From a virus: 62,400 bases of DNA. The number at the start of each line of letters is the position of its first letter. Position 1 is the first letter of the stretch. The stretch spans positions 1 to 62,400 of IMG/VR virus record IMGVR_UViG_3300049561_000021, one strand, 5' to 3'. The position numbers and the translations under genes were made by a program. Below are positions 30,330 through 39,925 of this stretch, piece after piece. A model generated the notes under the pieces. The model was not told the origin of the DNA, ran no database searches, and saw only the letters and a program-made list of their open reading frames with translations.

Positions 30330-30956
30330 ATGAATCTTCAGCAACTACGAAATAATCTTGAACGTAAAAAAGGACAGAAAATTAAAGTTGAGCAAAATAT
30401 TTCAACTTTACGTCGTGAAATTGCTATGAAAAAGCAAGATTTGCAAAAGCATGAAAAAGCACGGGAGATTATTCGAATTGTTGGGAGATCAACACAGGAA
30501 CAACTTTCTTTTCACATCTCCGATATAACCTCACTTGCTCTTGAAGCAATTTTTGATGATCCGTATAAATTACAAATTGAATTTGTCCCGCGTCGTAATA
30601 AGACTGAATGTGATTTATTCTTTATCCGTAATGGCAATAAAGTAGATCCTTTAAAAGCATCAGGTGTAGGTGCAGTTGACGTCGCTGCTTTTGCTCTACG
30701 AATTGCAGCTTGGTCAATGCAAATCCCACATAGTAGAAATGTAATGTTACTTGATGAACCTTTTAAATATTTAAAAGGTGTAAAGGCAAATCTTCGATTA
30801 CTTGATATGATAAATGAAATATCAAAAAGATTAAAACTTCAAACTATAATGGTTAGTGATGAACGAATAGATAAAGAAGATATTTACGAAAAAGCAGATC
30901 GAGTATTTGAAGTAAGCATTAAAAAAGGTATTTCACAAGTAAAAACAAGCGAATGA
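30330..30956 (+). CDS. C-terminal half of a split Rad50/SbcC-type ATPase, 208 aa
   Basis: The first ~60 residues are a coiled coil (RNNLERKKGQKIKVEQNIST). Next come a signature-like segment KASGVGAVDVAAFALRIAAW, Walker B NVMLLDEPF, the D-loop region KYLKG and a switch strand TIMVSDERID. No Walker A occurs. It supplies exactly the elements absent from the protein at 27089, so the two should assemble into one ATPase head. Confidence 0.8.
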   Translation: MNLQQLRNNLERKKGQKIKVEQNISTLRREIAMKKQDLQKHEKAREIIRIVGRSTQEQLSFHISDITSLALEAIFDDPYKLQIEFVPRRNKTECDLFFIRNGNKVDPLKASGVGAVDVAAFALRIAAWSMQIPHSRNVMLLDEPFKYLKGVKANLRLLDMINEISKRLKLQTIMVSDERIDKEDIYEKADRVFEVSIKKGISQVKTSE

Positions 30957-31300
30957 CTCAAGAAGAAATCATTAATAGAATACTTTTAGAAATACAACAT
31001 AAAAGTATTCTATCTACAAAAGATTATACACCTACAACAGATCATTATATCCCTGTTCGATTTTTTAAGTATTATATGCAATTAGCTTATGCTGCTGGAT
31101 ATGATCAAGGTAGGAAATTGTGTTGTAATCAAAAACAAGTAGAACAAATAAAAGATGGAAAAGTAATTAAAATATGGAGTAGTCAGTCTGAAGCTTCAAG
31201 AGCCGTAGGAGCTGATAATAAAACAATAAATCGCGCAGTTAAAGGTAAAATAAAAACTTGTAAAGGATTCCAATGGAGAGAACATAAGTCAATAGTTTAA
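30953..31300 (+). CDS. DNA-binding protein with NUMOD1-like C-terminal domain, 115 aa
   Basis: The N-terminal part contains the phage-typical YYMQLAYAAGYDQGRK. The C-terminal part (KVIKIWSSQSEASRAVGADN onward to CKGFQWR) is the NUMOD1/IENR1-type helix-turn-helix found in homing endonucleases, here without a nuclease domain. It could be a relic of a homing endonuclease or a small regulator. Last gene of the plus-strand block. Confidence 0.65.
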   Translation: MTQEEIINRILLEIQHKSILSTKDYTPTTDHYIPVRFFKYYMQLAYAAGYDQGRKLCCNQKQVEQIKDGKVIKIWSSQSEASRAVGADNKTINRAVKGKIKTCKGFQWREHKSIV

Positions 31301-31305
31301 ATAAT

Positions 31306-31346
31306 AAAAGCCCGGAACTCAATTAACCAGATTGACCGGGCTTTTT
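31306..31346. terminator. Bidirectional terminator between converging operons
   Basis: AAAAGCCCGG (31306-31315) and CCGGGCTTTT (31336-31345) form a perfect 10-bp stem around a 20-nt loop, with T-rich ends in both directions. It lies between the last plus-strand stop (31300) and the last minus-strand stop (31351), so it ends both blocks. Confidence 0.9.
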
Positions 31347-31350
31347 GCTT

Positions 31351-31974
31351 TTATTTTCTTAATTTTATAATAATACCTACTTTTATTGAATGAAAATTTA
31401 TATTTCCATATCTCTGGTAAATGTAACCAATCTCTGTATTTTTCTTTGTAATAAAATCTACACCTCCACCAAAAAGAAATGAATTTGCATTGCCACCAAC
31501 ATTTGCAGAAATGAATAATTTGTTTCGAGAAGTTTCAACAGGATTATTAATTATTTTAGGAACATAAACGGTCGTGTTTTTAACAATTTCTGATATAATA
31601 GGCATATATTCCCACTTTCTATCTAAAAGTTGTCCTTTTATCGTTAAATTGATATGTACGTTAATATCTTTCCGTATCAAACTATCCTGGTAATTATTTA
31701 TTGTAGAATCTTTTTTATCTGAAATTGGTTTTGGTAAAGGATTATTGTTTACATAAATCGTTTTACCTTTTATCAAAAAAGTATCTATTTTAATTACCGG
31801 AGGTTTATTGGCAAGAGTTTGAACAGAATCCCAAACAACTTTACTAACTAATATTTGTCCTTTTGGTGGGCAGGTGGTTTGTTTGCATTCACGAAGGAAT
31901 ATAATATACAATACTGCAATAATTAATAATACGATAGCTCCATTTGACAATATTTTCCTTATTGTTTCTTTCAT
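31351..31974 (-). CDS. Membrane-anchored envelope protein, possible spanin-like lysis protein, 207 aa
   Basis: One transmembrane helix near the N-terminus (GAIVLLIIAVLYIIFL) is followed by a long polar stalk and a C-terminal segment with alternating beta-strands (LFISANVGG, LFGGGVDFI, SIKVGIIIKL) like an outer-membrane barrel piece. Such a protein could bridge inner and outer membranes. It overlaps the holin-like gene by 4 nt and sits in the lysis cassette, which supports a spanin role by position only. Confidence 0.55.
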   Translation of the reverse strand: MKETIRKILSNGAIVLLIIAVLYIIFLRECKQTTCPPKGQILVSKVVWDSVQTLANKPPVIKIDTFLIKGKTIYVNNNPLPKPISDKKDSTINNYQDSLIRKDINVHINLTIKGQLLDRKWEYMPIISEIVKNTTVYVPKIINNPVETSRNKLFISANVGGNANSFLFGGGVDFITKKNTEIGYIYQRYGNINFHSIKVGIIIKLRK

Positions 31975-32183
31975 ACTTCCTCCTCAGATGTAAATTTACT
32001 AAATCCTTTAAGTGTAATGATAAGAATAGTCATTCCAAAATTTAGCCATAATTTTAATCCTTCGGAGATAGGAATAGACATAATGGTAGTCAAGTAGAGT
32101 GGTAAAGTATAAAGTAAAGCATTAGATACTTGTTTCCAATTTTTATTGGAAGGTTTTGAAAGATTATCAATTCGTATGCTCAT
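31971..32183 (-). CDS. Holin-like small membrane protein, 70 aa
   Basis: Two hydrophobic segments (ALLYTLPLYLTTIMSI and LNFGMTILIITL) and a charged C-terminus (SKFTSEEEV) suit a small holin. It lies between the endolysin and the spanin-like gene; that position is the main support. Confidence 0.55.
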   Translation of the reverse strand: MSIRIDNLSKPSNKNWKQVSNALLYTLPLYLTTIMSIPISEGLKLWLNFGMTILIITLKGFSKFTSEEEV

Positions 32184-32200
32184 AATTAGAAATATTAAGT

Positions 32201-32677
32201 TTATAAGTGAGTATTATTAACACGATTTAACCAACCTTTTAGAAAAATTTTATTATTACCTCGTTTGGCAATTTGGTTATAGAAATCAACACGAGCTTGT
32301 TTAAATTGTTGTAGAAAATCAGAATCAAGCATTGTATTAATTAATCCTGCAGTAATTTTCCCTAATTTTCCATCTGTAGTTGTTTTAACTACTTTTTGAG
32401 CCATTTGAACTGCTACAATACGTCCTGCATTTACAGCGTGGTCAAATATTTGCAACGCATTATTTGAATCTATAATTAAATCCAAATTACAAGGATTCCA
32501 ATAATCTCGTAAATAAAGTTCTTTTGCTCGTTCAATAGTAAGATTTTTAATATCCTCGTTAGGATATGCTCGTTTGGAAATTCCATATTTGGTTTCACCA
32601 CCTGAGTCATTCATGTTATTTACATAACCTCCTTCATTACGAAGAATAACTGGAATACAAAGATCAAAGTTGCACAT
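32201..32677 (-). CDS. Endolysin, GH108 N-acetylmuramidase type, 158 aa
   Basis: RNEGGYVNNMNDSGGETKYGISKRAYP is the GH108 signature region: the catalytic Glu is in RNEGGY, and DSGGETKYGIS follows (seen here at about residues 13-40). The part after about residue 90 (TTDGKLGKIT) resembles the peptidoglycan-binding PG_binding_3 region. There is no signal peptide, so release depends on a holin. Confidence 0.9.
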   Translation of the reverse strand: MCNFDLCIPVILRNEGGYVNNMNDSGGETKYGISKRAYPNEDIKNLTIERAKELYLRDYWNPCNLDLIIDSNNALQIFDHAVNAGRIVAVQMAQKVVKTTTDGKLGKITAGLINTMLDSDFLQQFKQARVDFYNQIAKRGNNKIFLKGWLNRVNNTHL

Positions 32678-32681
32678 ACTT

Positions 32682-32852
32682 TTAAGATTTATTTATTTTT
32701 GCAAAGATCATACCCATCAATTCGTTAACTTCCTTCCAAGGTTGATTTGATAAATATACAAATAACTTTTCAACTTCTTGCTGAGTAAATAATAAATCTT
32801 TTGCTTGAGTAGCATTCATTTTTACTTCTTTTTTTACTTCTTGATTCTCCAT
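32682..32852 (-). CDS. Small helical protein, 56 aa
   Basis: The frame begins MENQEVKKEVKMNATQAKDL and ends MGMIFAKINKS, 4 nt before the endolysin ATG. It is helical with no signal peptide. It fills the 208-nt gap between the fibre and the endolysin. Function unknown. Confidence 0.5.
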   Translation of the reverse strand: MENQEVKKEVKMNATQAKDLLFTQQEVEKLFVYLSNQPWKEVNELMGMIFAKINKS

Positions 32853-32885
32853 AATTTTAAGTTTTATTTGGTTAATAAAATATAA

Positions 32886-34463
32886 TTAAGTAACTCGTAA
32901 TACGTTTAAATATACTCCATATAATCCTGTATTCTCAGATCCTGCAGCATGATCTCTATCAATTACTAAATAAACAACATCACTTGCTGTTAAAGCTTTA
33001 GGGTATTGCATTGATATAGCCCCTCCATATGCTCCAGTTGACATACTATATACTTCTGCACCTCCTTCAACAGTTGTATTAACTTTAAATGTCATCGTAT
33101 AATATGAATTAAAAGCAGAAGCACTTTCAAGCATTCCACAACCAAACGAAACTAAATAATTTCCAGTAGCTGGAACTGTAACAGAAAAAATATTTGAATA
33201 CCCTCCACCAACTAATATACCTGCATAATTATCATTATTACAAGTCACACTACCTACACTGGCAGTTTGCCAAGTACCTACTCCATCAGCATCAGAAGTA
33301 AGAACTTTTGATGCACCAGGTGACCCTCCTGTTATTTTAATTTGACCCATCGTAACCATTCCAGCAGAAGTAATAGTAAATGGGACGCTCCATCCTGTTC
33401 CATTATAATGAGCAATATCAAAAGCGTAAGTTGTAATTTTATGTACAAATTGCCATTTTCGCGGAGTTGCTTCTACGCTCCAAAGTTCAAAACCAGCATA
33501 ATTATCACCATCACTTGCTCCTCTAATCCTTGCATAGGAAGCACTTGCATCATTATAAATGTCTAATTTACTGCCAGGAGTATCAGTTCCAATCCCTATT
33601 AACCCATTGTTAAGAATAGTCATCCTTTTTAACCATGTAATAGCTGTATCTATTGTGCCAGAAGCTACGGTATAAAAATTATGAACACCACTCACTATCT
33701 CGTAATATGCCCCTACATTTGCAGTTTTGTATTTCCAACTATCAGAATAATATGCATTATTTACTAATCCAATAACATTACTTACATACCCAAATAAAAT
33801 AGAAGACTGAGTTGCCTCAATTACTCTATAATCTGTATGCCATGCTTCGACATCAGTCGTACCAAATCCAATATTGCCAGAAGGTATTTTCATTACTAAA
33901 TGATATACTGGAGAACCAGCCCATAAATTCTTGCTGCTAATCATAAAATCCTTCCAAATACCTGTACTTTCACCTCTAATGTATCTGAATCCCCAATAAC
34001 TTTCTAATCCTCCATATTTCATATTAGAAAAATCAACAATTTCTCCATTATCTAAAGATAAAGCTAATGTAGATTCAATAGCATTTGTAGCGGGGGCATC
34101 CAATGAAAGAATAGTATACCCATCTGTAACAGCTTCACCAACAGTATTCATCCAACGAATTATTCCTTTTTGATGCGTGTCATAATCTCGTGCAATGCAT
34201 GTCACATCTGTTCCAGATGACATCCAATTCATTATAAGGTGACTTGTTCCCCATGCCCCCGCTCCTCCATCTCCTTTAACAGTTAAAATTGCATCTGTAG
34301 AAGCTATTGTATATATATCATTTGTAACAGCAAACTTTCCAACAAAATTATAGTCACCAATCCCACGATCACCTCGTTTTGAAAGATAATCACCTCCTGA
34401 AGAAACATAATTAAAATCACCGGGAAGTCCTACTCTATATGAATCATATGTTATTATCATCAT
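32886..34463 (-). CDS. Tail fibre / receptor-binding protein, 525 aa
   Basis: A Gly/Ser/Thr/Asn-rich repetitive beta-structure, typical of fibres: DILTVKGDGGAGAWG-type loops, an IGIGTDTPGSKLDIYN block common in fibres of Bacteroidota phages, and a C-terminal jelly-roll-like domain (IFSVTVPATGNYLVSFGCGM to YLNVLRVT). It is the last tail gene before the lysis genes, as expected for the host-range determinant. Confidence 0.75.
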   Translation of the reverse strand: MMIITYDSYRVGLPGDFNYVSSGGDYLSKRGDRGIGDYNFVGKFAVTNDIYTIASTDAILTVKGDGGAGAWGTSHLIMNWMSSGTDVTCIARDYDTHQKGIIRWMNTVGEAVTDGYTILSLDAPATNAIESTLALSLDNGEIVDFSNMKYGGLESYWGFRYIRGESTGIWKDFMISSKNLWAGSPVYHLVMKIPSGNIGFGTTDVEAWHTDYRVIEATQSSILFGYVSNVIGLVNNAYYSDSWKYKTANVGAYYEIVSGVHNFYTVASGTIDTAITWLKRMTILNNGLIGIGTDTPGSKLDIYNDASASYARIRGASDGDNYAGFELWSVEATPRKWQFVHKITTYAFDIAHYNGTGWSVPFTITSAGMVTMGQIKITGGSPGASKVLTSDADGVGTWQTASVGSVTCNNDNYAGILVGGGYSNIFSVTVPATGNYLVSFGCGMLESASAFNSYYTMTFKVNTTVEGGAEVYSMSTGAYGGAISMQYPKALTASDVVYLVIDRDHAAGSENTGLYGVYLNVLRVT

Positions 34464-34471
34464 TATATTTA

Positions 34472-36775
34472 TTAAGTAATTGTGCGATATAATAAATCTC
34501 CAATTGAATGCTCTTTTAAACTCATACTTTCATATATAGATGTTTCAAGATTGAACCTATATCCATCTATATAAAATAATCTTGGTTTACCTCCTGTATA
34601 TGCTAATCCTGCTGCAGATGGATACGTTGCAAAGTCATTTAATACATGTAATTCTGTATCACTTTCAATAGAGGCAATAGCATTCCACCCATATCCATCA
34701 ACCGTAATAATATCATATTCCTCTGGATTTTGATACATAGTACGAAATGTACTTAAAAATTGTGTATTTGTACCTATTACCGTTTTAATTGCAGTTATTT
34801 GTACTGTTCCTGGATTTGGAAAACCTGGATTTACTAATGTGAATGGTTTTATAAATGTCTCTGAATAAATATCAGATGTAATTTCTCGACGTACTTTACT
34901 GTAAATTTGAAACCGATCTTCAATGATATGTTGAGTTAAAGGTAGATGTATAGGAGAAAAAAGAGATCGTGAATATGCATCTGTCCAGTCTACAGTATGA
35001 ATTTTATCCAAATTTAAAAATAAACTATTAGATACTCCATAAGAAACCGTGTCGTATAAATCAATATCCCATTTTCCAACATCAATAAAACTACTACTAA
35101 TATCACCCGTAATTACATTATCTTCAATTATTTCACTTGTAGTCACAATAATTTCACCAAAAACACTTTCTCGCAATGAATAATTTGGTTTATTTAATCT
35201 TGCAGGATAAAAATTAGTATATAATGGATTATTATACCCTAATTCACAAATCCCAATTACATATAGATTACTTGTAATATTTATATCATATGGTAAACTT
35301 ACAGAAGTTGTAAATGTATGTGAATAAGTCTCTTTATCGGTAAAAGAATCAAAAGGAATTTCTGCAGAAATTATCCCCCAATCATTCACACCTCCATATT
35401 TTGTTATGTCATTTTGCTGTCTAAATTCATATTTGTTAGTTGTAGAGTTCATATGTAACCAACTATGTGTTATCCCATTTCCTATAAAAAAACGAGCATA
35501 AAATTTATGATTATTTGGGTGAACTTTAGAGTCACTTACAAAATATGTAAAATTATATAAAAAATTATCAGGTAATGTAAATTTAAATGAAATATTAATT
35601 GATGTATCTGTAGCAGTATTTAATTGTAAACAAAATCTACTATATAATCCTGTTAATGATGCTCTCAAGTGTGTATCTAATACTGTTCCACTTGTTTCAT
35701 CAATAAAATTAGTAGAATCCGCCCCACCTATTAACAAATTATCATCAAATACAACATATTTTTTCATCCCATGATAAGTTTCTGTACCTACAAAAAAGTA
35801 TTCTAAACCTAAAACAGATTCCCACTCACCAAAAGCTGGACCTACAAATTCAAGTAGATTAAGCGGGGTTACAAACGTAACATTATTATAATATGGTGTA
35901 AAAAGATTACTTTTTCGTTTTTCTTTTAATGTTAGTTCAATTCGTTTCAACCCAGGTGTATATACAATCTTCTGAGACATATTACAAGGACGAAGTTCTG
36001 TTCCCATTGTTAAAATAGTATTTGTTATAGGAACATCCACAACACTTGAACCTACCCATCTTTTATAATTTTTTGTAGTAAGACCTAAATCTTTTTTTCT
36101 TTCAATATACCACTCATCATTGTAATAATAAATAATACTATCAAATGATTTAAGTATTTTTTCTAATACTGTTTTACAATCATCAATTTCAATTTCATTT
36201 TGATAGAAAAGATCAGCATCCACCCATATTGTATCAAATCCTAATCCACCACCTGTTCCTTCTTGTAAAGTACAATTAATATTAATTGGTAAACTAAGAT
36301 GTGTAAAAGACAAGCAATTTTCTATAATTTCAATAAATGAATAAATCCCTTTTGTAGTAAAAATTGTTGGTGTATATTCATCTAATCTATTTAAATTGCA
36401 AGTTGCATTGATATTAATCACACCATTTTTTAACCAAACTTGCTCAATAACATTACACGGAATAAATCCTGAAAAAAATGTAATGCTTGTTCCAATTCCA
36501 TAAATCCTAACATAAAATTCTAAATCCGAAATAGTAAATAAGTCGTCATATTCATAAAAGTTAGTTTTATTATTAATAATATCTATAGAAACACTTACAG
36601 ATCGAATGGGCTCAAAATAATCTGCTTTTTCTATATTAGTGCTAACACCATTTGCAGCTATAGTTAAAGGATAAATAGGCCCAGAAATACTATAATCTTT
36701 TTTAAGAATTTCAACAGCAATCTGTCCTAATCCACGATTATACAAGTACCCTCTATATTTTGCGTAATATGCCAT
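34472..36775 (-). CDS. Tail-tip/baseplate protein, 767 aa
   Basis: A large beta-rich protein directly after the tape measure. Its N-terminus (YYAKYRGYLYNRGLGQIAVE, then VSVSIDIIN) resembles the distal-tail/tail-associated proteins I know from Bacteroidota siphophages. The middle part holds carbohydrate-binding-like strands. Identification rests on position, size and composition. Confidence 0.65.
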   Translation of the reverse strand: MAYYAKYRGYLYNRGLGQIAVEILKKDYSISGPIYPLTIAANGVSTNIEKADYFEPIRSVSVSIDIINNKTNFYEYDDLFTISDLEFYVRIYGIGTSITFFSGFIPCNVIEQVWLKNGVININATCNLNRLDEYTPTIFTTKGIYSFIEIIENCLSFTHLSLPININCTLQEGTGGGLGFDTIWVDADLFYQNEIEIDDCKTVLEKILKSFDSIIYYYNDEWYIERKKDLGLTTKNYKRWVGSSVVDVPITNTILTMGTELRPCNMSQKIVYTPGLKRIELTLKEKRKSNLFTPYYNNVTFVTPLNLLEFVGPAFGEWESVLGLEYFFVGTETYHGMKKYVVFDDNLLIGGADSTNFIDETSGTVLDTHLRASLTGLYSRFCLQLNTATDTSINISFKFTLPDNFLYNFTYFVSDSKVHPNNHKFYARFFIGNGITHSWLHMNSTTNKYEFRQQNDITKYGGVNDWGIISAEIPFDSFTDKETYSHTFTTSVSLPYDINITSNLYVIGICELGYNNPLYTNFYPARLNKPNYSLRESVFGEIIVTTSEIIEDNVITGDISSSFIDVGKWDIDLYDTVSYGVSNSLFLNLDKIHTVDWTDAYSRSLFSPIHLPLTQHIIEDRFQIYSKVRREITSDIYSETFIKPFTLVNPGFPNPGTVQITAIKTVIGTNTQFLSTFRTMYQNPEEYDIITVDGYGWNAIASIESDTELHVLNDFATYPSAAGLAYTGGKPRLFYIDGYRFNLETSIYESMSLKEHSIGDLLYRTIT

Positions 36776-36777
36776 TA

Positions 36778-39561
36778 TTACAAGATATTAGTTTTTTTAT
36801 TTTGTTTATTTAAAATACCAACTAATTCATATCCATCTATTCTAAATATGACTTCGCCAGCCCAATCATTATTTTTATTAGATACATCTACATTAGCAGG
36901 GATAACTTTCTCGCCAGATGATAACATAGCAGGATAAGTGTCATTTGGATATCCTTGTGGGATCACTCCTCCTTTTGCAAATTTAGGGACTATTGATTCA
37001 AATAAAGCAATAGTTGCTGCACCTGCCGCTGCACCTAAAACAAGACCTAACCAAGGATTTTTTGAAGATTTCATAGCACTTGTTACTTGTACTGCAACAG
37101 CTTCCGCGATATACATTGCAATCATTTTAATAACTGCACTTCTTAATGCATTTGCAAAATCATTAACAGAAGTAATATTTCCACTAAGAGAATCATTATA
37201 TAAATCAGAAGCAAGTTTTCCCATATTTATTGCCAATGTTGTTCTTCTCTGGGCTATTTCTAATTCTCTTAGCTTTTTAGTATATTGATCTATAGTTAAT
37301 CCCATGTATTCCATTGCCGTATTTCCTGGACGTATCCCCTGATCTAACATCACTTGCAAACGTTGTTTGACAAGATTAATTTGATCACCTACTGTCTGCA
37401 CTTTTACCCCAAGAGGATCAAAAGAATCACCTAATATTGCATTCTGTAAAGCAATATCTGCTAATTTCTTTTGCAAAGTACCCATCGGAGTAGCTAAATC
37501 CGTTTCCATAAACATAAAATGTTTTCTATAATTATCTATAGGTGTAGTATCAAGTTCTAATTTAGGTATTTTAATTGTTAATGCCGTTTGTGTCTTTCCT
37601 CCTTTAGAAATTTTTGAAATAAACAAATCATAATCTTGTCCTACATGCTTAATAACATCATCTTGTATTTTTAATTGTGCAAGAACAAATTTACTAACTC
37701 TTGTCATTTCTTCTGGGTCAATTACATTTGTTCTTACTTTTTTGGTAGACTTTAATTTTGAATCTACAGTTGTTAAAAATCCATTTAGCAATTGAATACT
37801 TTGTTGATTTCCATTATATTGTGCTTCTAAATCTTTTGCAATTGCTTCTTTTTTACGTTGAATTTGATTGACAATAAATGCTTTTACCCCATTATTTGTT
37901 GATTCTTGATATTGCTTTTGTAGATCAAGTAAGTCTTTATCATGTTTCAATCTATCTCGTAATTCAGCCTCTAAAGTAATAGAGAAATCTTCTTGCGCTT
38001 TTCGTTGTGCTAAAATATCTTCTTTTAATGTCTGCTTTTGTAAATCACTCATACTATTTAAAGCAGCCATACGCTTTTCAATTGATTGAGTTTCTCCTTG
38101 CAATTCTTTACTACGTTCAAGTTCTTTATTAAATTCTTGTTGTTTCTCTGCCGCTGTTCCTGTTAATGAGTTAAATATAAGTAAAGATGCAATATATGAT
38201 CCTAAAACAGTAAGAATAGCTCCAATTGGGTTACGAAGTATTGCCATATTAAATGCTTGTACCATTGGAATAATTGCTTTAATAACAACTGTTAATCCTG
38301 CAAAGAGACGAAATAGTAAACCAATACCAATTGCTAAAGGCCCTATTGCTGCTATAGTAACCCCTATTCGTAATACCCATTGTTGCTGTGCTGTACTTAA
38401 ACTTAAAAACCAATTTGTAACCTTTTTTAAAGTATTTGCAAATCCTTCTAAGAAATTAATAAGAGGTCCCTTTAAAGCTAATCCAAACTGAATTGCTGAA
38501 CTTTGTACTTGAGCTAAAGCTTGTCCAAATTTAACTTTAATTGTATCTGCTGCTGTTAAGTACGCTTTATTCATATCACCTGTTGAATCTGCTACTTTTT
38601 GAAATAGCACTTTATTTGCAGTTAAGCGATCTCCCATTAACGAAAGTACTCCCATAAACCCGCGAATATTTGGAAATACTTTCGTCATCATATCCTCACC
38701 ATACTTATTTGTCAATGTGCGCAAATTTTCTAGTGTAGGAAGCAATCCTCTACTTGTAATTGAATTACGAAGTTCTTGGATTGATGTTCCCATATCTTTT
38801 AAAGCTTGTCTTGTTTGTGGAGTTCCTTTTTCAATTGCAAACAACATATTTTTTAAATACGTTGCAGATTCAGCAGTAGATATCCCTGTTAAAGTCATAG
38901 CTGCCATTCCTGCAGCAACTTGATCAAATGATACTCCCATCTGTGATGCAATTGGAATAACATCTCCAATTTGTCTTGCAAAGTCTGCACCTTCTGCTTT
39001 TCCTTCTCTTACAGCGGCTGTTAAAATATCTAATGTATGTCCAGACGTAAGATTTGATGTAGAATAAGCATTCATTGCAGATGTAACAGCATTTGCAACA
39101 TCTTTTGTTTCTCCAAGTCCAGCAATAGATGCTTTTGCAGAATTACGTAATACATCCATTGCTTCTGCACCTTTAATACCTGAAGAAGTTATATAATACA
39201 AAGCATCAGCTAACTCTTTCGGGGACTTTCCTAGTTCAGGTCCCATAGCGAGTAATGCTGTTTTCCAAGAATCAACTTGAGATTGTGCAATTCCTACAAG
39301 ACCTACAACTTTCTGCATTGAAGATTCAAAATCAGAAGCCATTTTAAATGAAGCAGCACCTGCAAGAGCTAATGGGAGTGTTAAAAATCGCATAGAAGCC
39401 GTTCCAAAATAGTACATATTTCTACCTACTTTGTCAAATGTTTGTGAAACGGTATTCATACTAGTTTCAGCTTTTTTCTGAAACTGCTGCATAGCGACTT
39501 GTGCTTGTGCTAATCCTGCTGTATCAACTCCTAATGTAGCTTCTAATGTGCCTATATTCAT
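36778..39561 (-). CDS. Tail tape measure protein, 927 aa
   Basis: The N-terminal helical region (ASMRFLTLPLALAGAASFKM, ADALYYITSSGIKGAEAMDV, DVIPIASQMGVSFDQVAAG) is the TP901-type tape-measure domain. Several membrane-like segments (WVLRIGVTIAAIGPLAIGIG, GAILTVLGSYIASLLIF) and coiled coils follow. It ends with PKFAKGGVIPQG, a phage-typical C-terminal motif. At about 0.15 nm per residue it predicts a tail near 140 nm. Its start overlaps the chaperone T frame (ATGA). Confidence 0.92.
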   Translation of the reverse strand: MNIGTLEATLGVDTAGLAQAQVAMQQFQKKAETSMNTVSQTFDKVGRNMYYFGTASMRFLTLPLALAGAASFKMASDFESSMQKVVGLVGIAQSQVDSWKTALLAMGPELGKSPKELADALYYITSSGIKGAEAMDVLRNSAKASIAGLGETKDVANAVTSAMNAYSTSNLTSGHTLDILTAAVREGKAEGADFARQIGDVIPIASQMGVSFDQVAAGMAAMTLTGISTAESATYLKNMLFAIEKGTPQTRQALKDMGTSIQELRNSITSRGLLPTLENLRTLTNKYGEDMMTKVFPNIRGFMGVLSLMGDRLTANKVLFQKVADSTGDMNKAYLTAADTIKVKFGQALAQVQSSAIQFGLALKGPLINFLEGFANTLKKVTNWFLSLSTAQQQWVLRIGVTIAAIGPLAIGIGLLFRLFAGLTVVIKAIIPMVQAFNMAILRNPIGAILTVLGSYIASLLIFNSLTGTAAEKQQEFNKELERSKELQGETQSIEKRMAALNSMSDLQKQTLKEDILAQRKAQEDFSITLEAELRDRLKHDKDLLDLQKQYQESTNNGVKAFIVNQIQRKKEAIAKDLEAQYNGNQQSIQLLNGFLTTVDSKLKSTKKVRTNVIDPEEMTRVSKFVLAQLKIQDDVIKHVGQDYDLFISKISKGGKTQTALTIKIPKLELDTTPIDNYRKHFMFMETDLATPMGTLQKKLADIALQNAILGDSFDPLGVKVQTVGDQINLVKQRLQVMLDQGIRPGNTAMEYMGLTIDQYTKKLRELEIAQRRTTLAINMGKLASDLYNDSLSGNITSVNDFANALRSAVIKMIAMYIAEAVAVQVTSAMKSSKNPWLGLVLGAAAGAATIALFESIVPKFAKGGVIPQGYPNDTYPAMLSSGEKVIPANVDVSNKNNDWAGEVIFRIDGYELVGILNKQNKKTNIL

Positions 39562-39902
39562 TTGTCCTTCTTTTTAGGTGGAATCGTTCTTCGAATTTTA
39601 TCCTTTGCTAAATTTTTATTATGTGTACGAGCAATCTGCATTAAAGCTTGTTTCATTTGTTCAATCGTTTGCTTTGGATCTTCATTCTTCTTTTTTATAT
39701 CACCAGCCCAGTTTGGCATTTCATCTTCTGGTGTAATAAATTTTGCCTTTTCCCCTGGGGCACGAAAATGTATATTATATGCCAAATTTTCTATTAGTGC
39801 CGCTAATTTTGCCATTCTAAAATCATCCCTCCAAGTACCTATTGGATCAATTGCATCATATGCTTTCCATTCATTAAGCTGATCTAACGTAAGTTGATCC
39901 AA
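39558..39902 (-). CDS. Tail assembly chaperone T-part (made as G-T frameshift fusion)
   Basis: The segment LDQLTLDQLNEWKAYDAIDP is typical of the second tail chaperone frame (lambda T-like). There is no ATG; the frame stays open upstream through CREIGIIHPDYLLDQL to a slippery A-AAA-AAC at 39977-39983 in the upstream gene. The product is therefore expected only as a fusion covering 40348 to 39558. The fusion guides tape-measure and tube assembly and is absent from the virion. Confidence 0.85.
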   Translation of the reverse strand: MDQLTLDQLNEWKAYDAIDPIGTWRDDFRMAKLAALIENLAYNIHFRAPGEKAKFITPEDEMPNWAGDIKKKNEDPKQTIEQMKQALMQIARTHNKNLAKDKIRRTIPPKKKDK

Positions 39903-39925
39903 CAGGTAATCTGGATGAATAATTC

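Noticed and set aside
1-31300. Integrase, repressor or reverse transcriptase indicating a temperate or diversity-generating phage
   Set aside because: No such genes or template/variable repeats were seen in the window; the Cys arrays vary by repeat number, not by adenine mutagenesis.
33342-33566. Plus-strand frames inside the minus-strand structural genes (for example here and at 38717, 41564, 58547)
   Set aside because: They lack start signals, have unlikely composition and lie opposite well-supported tail and head genes.
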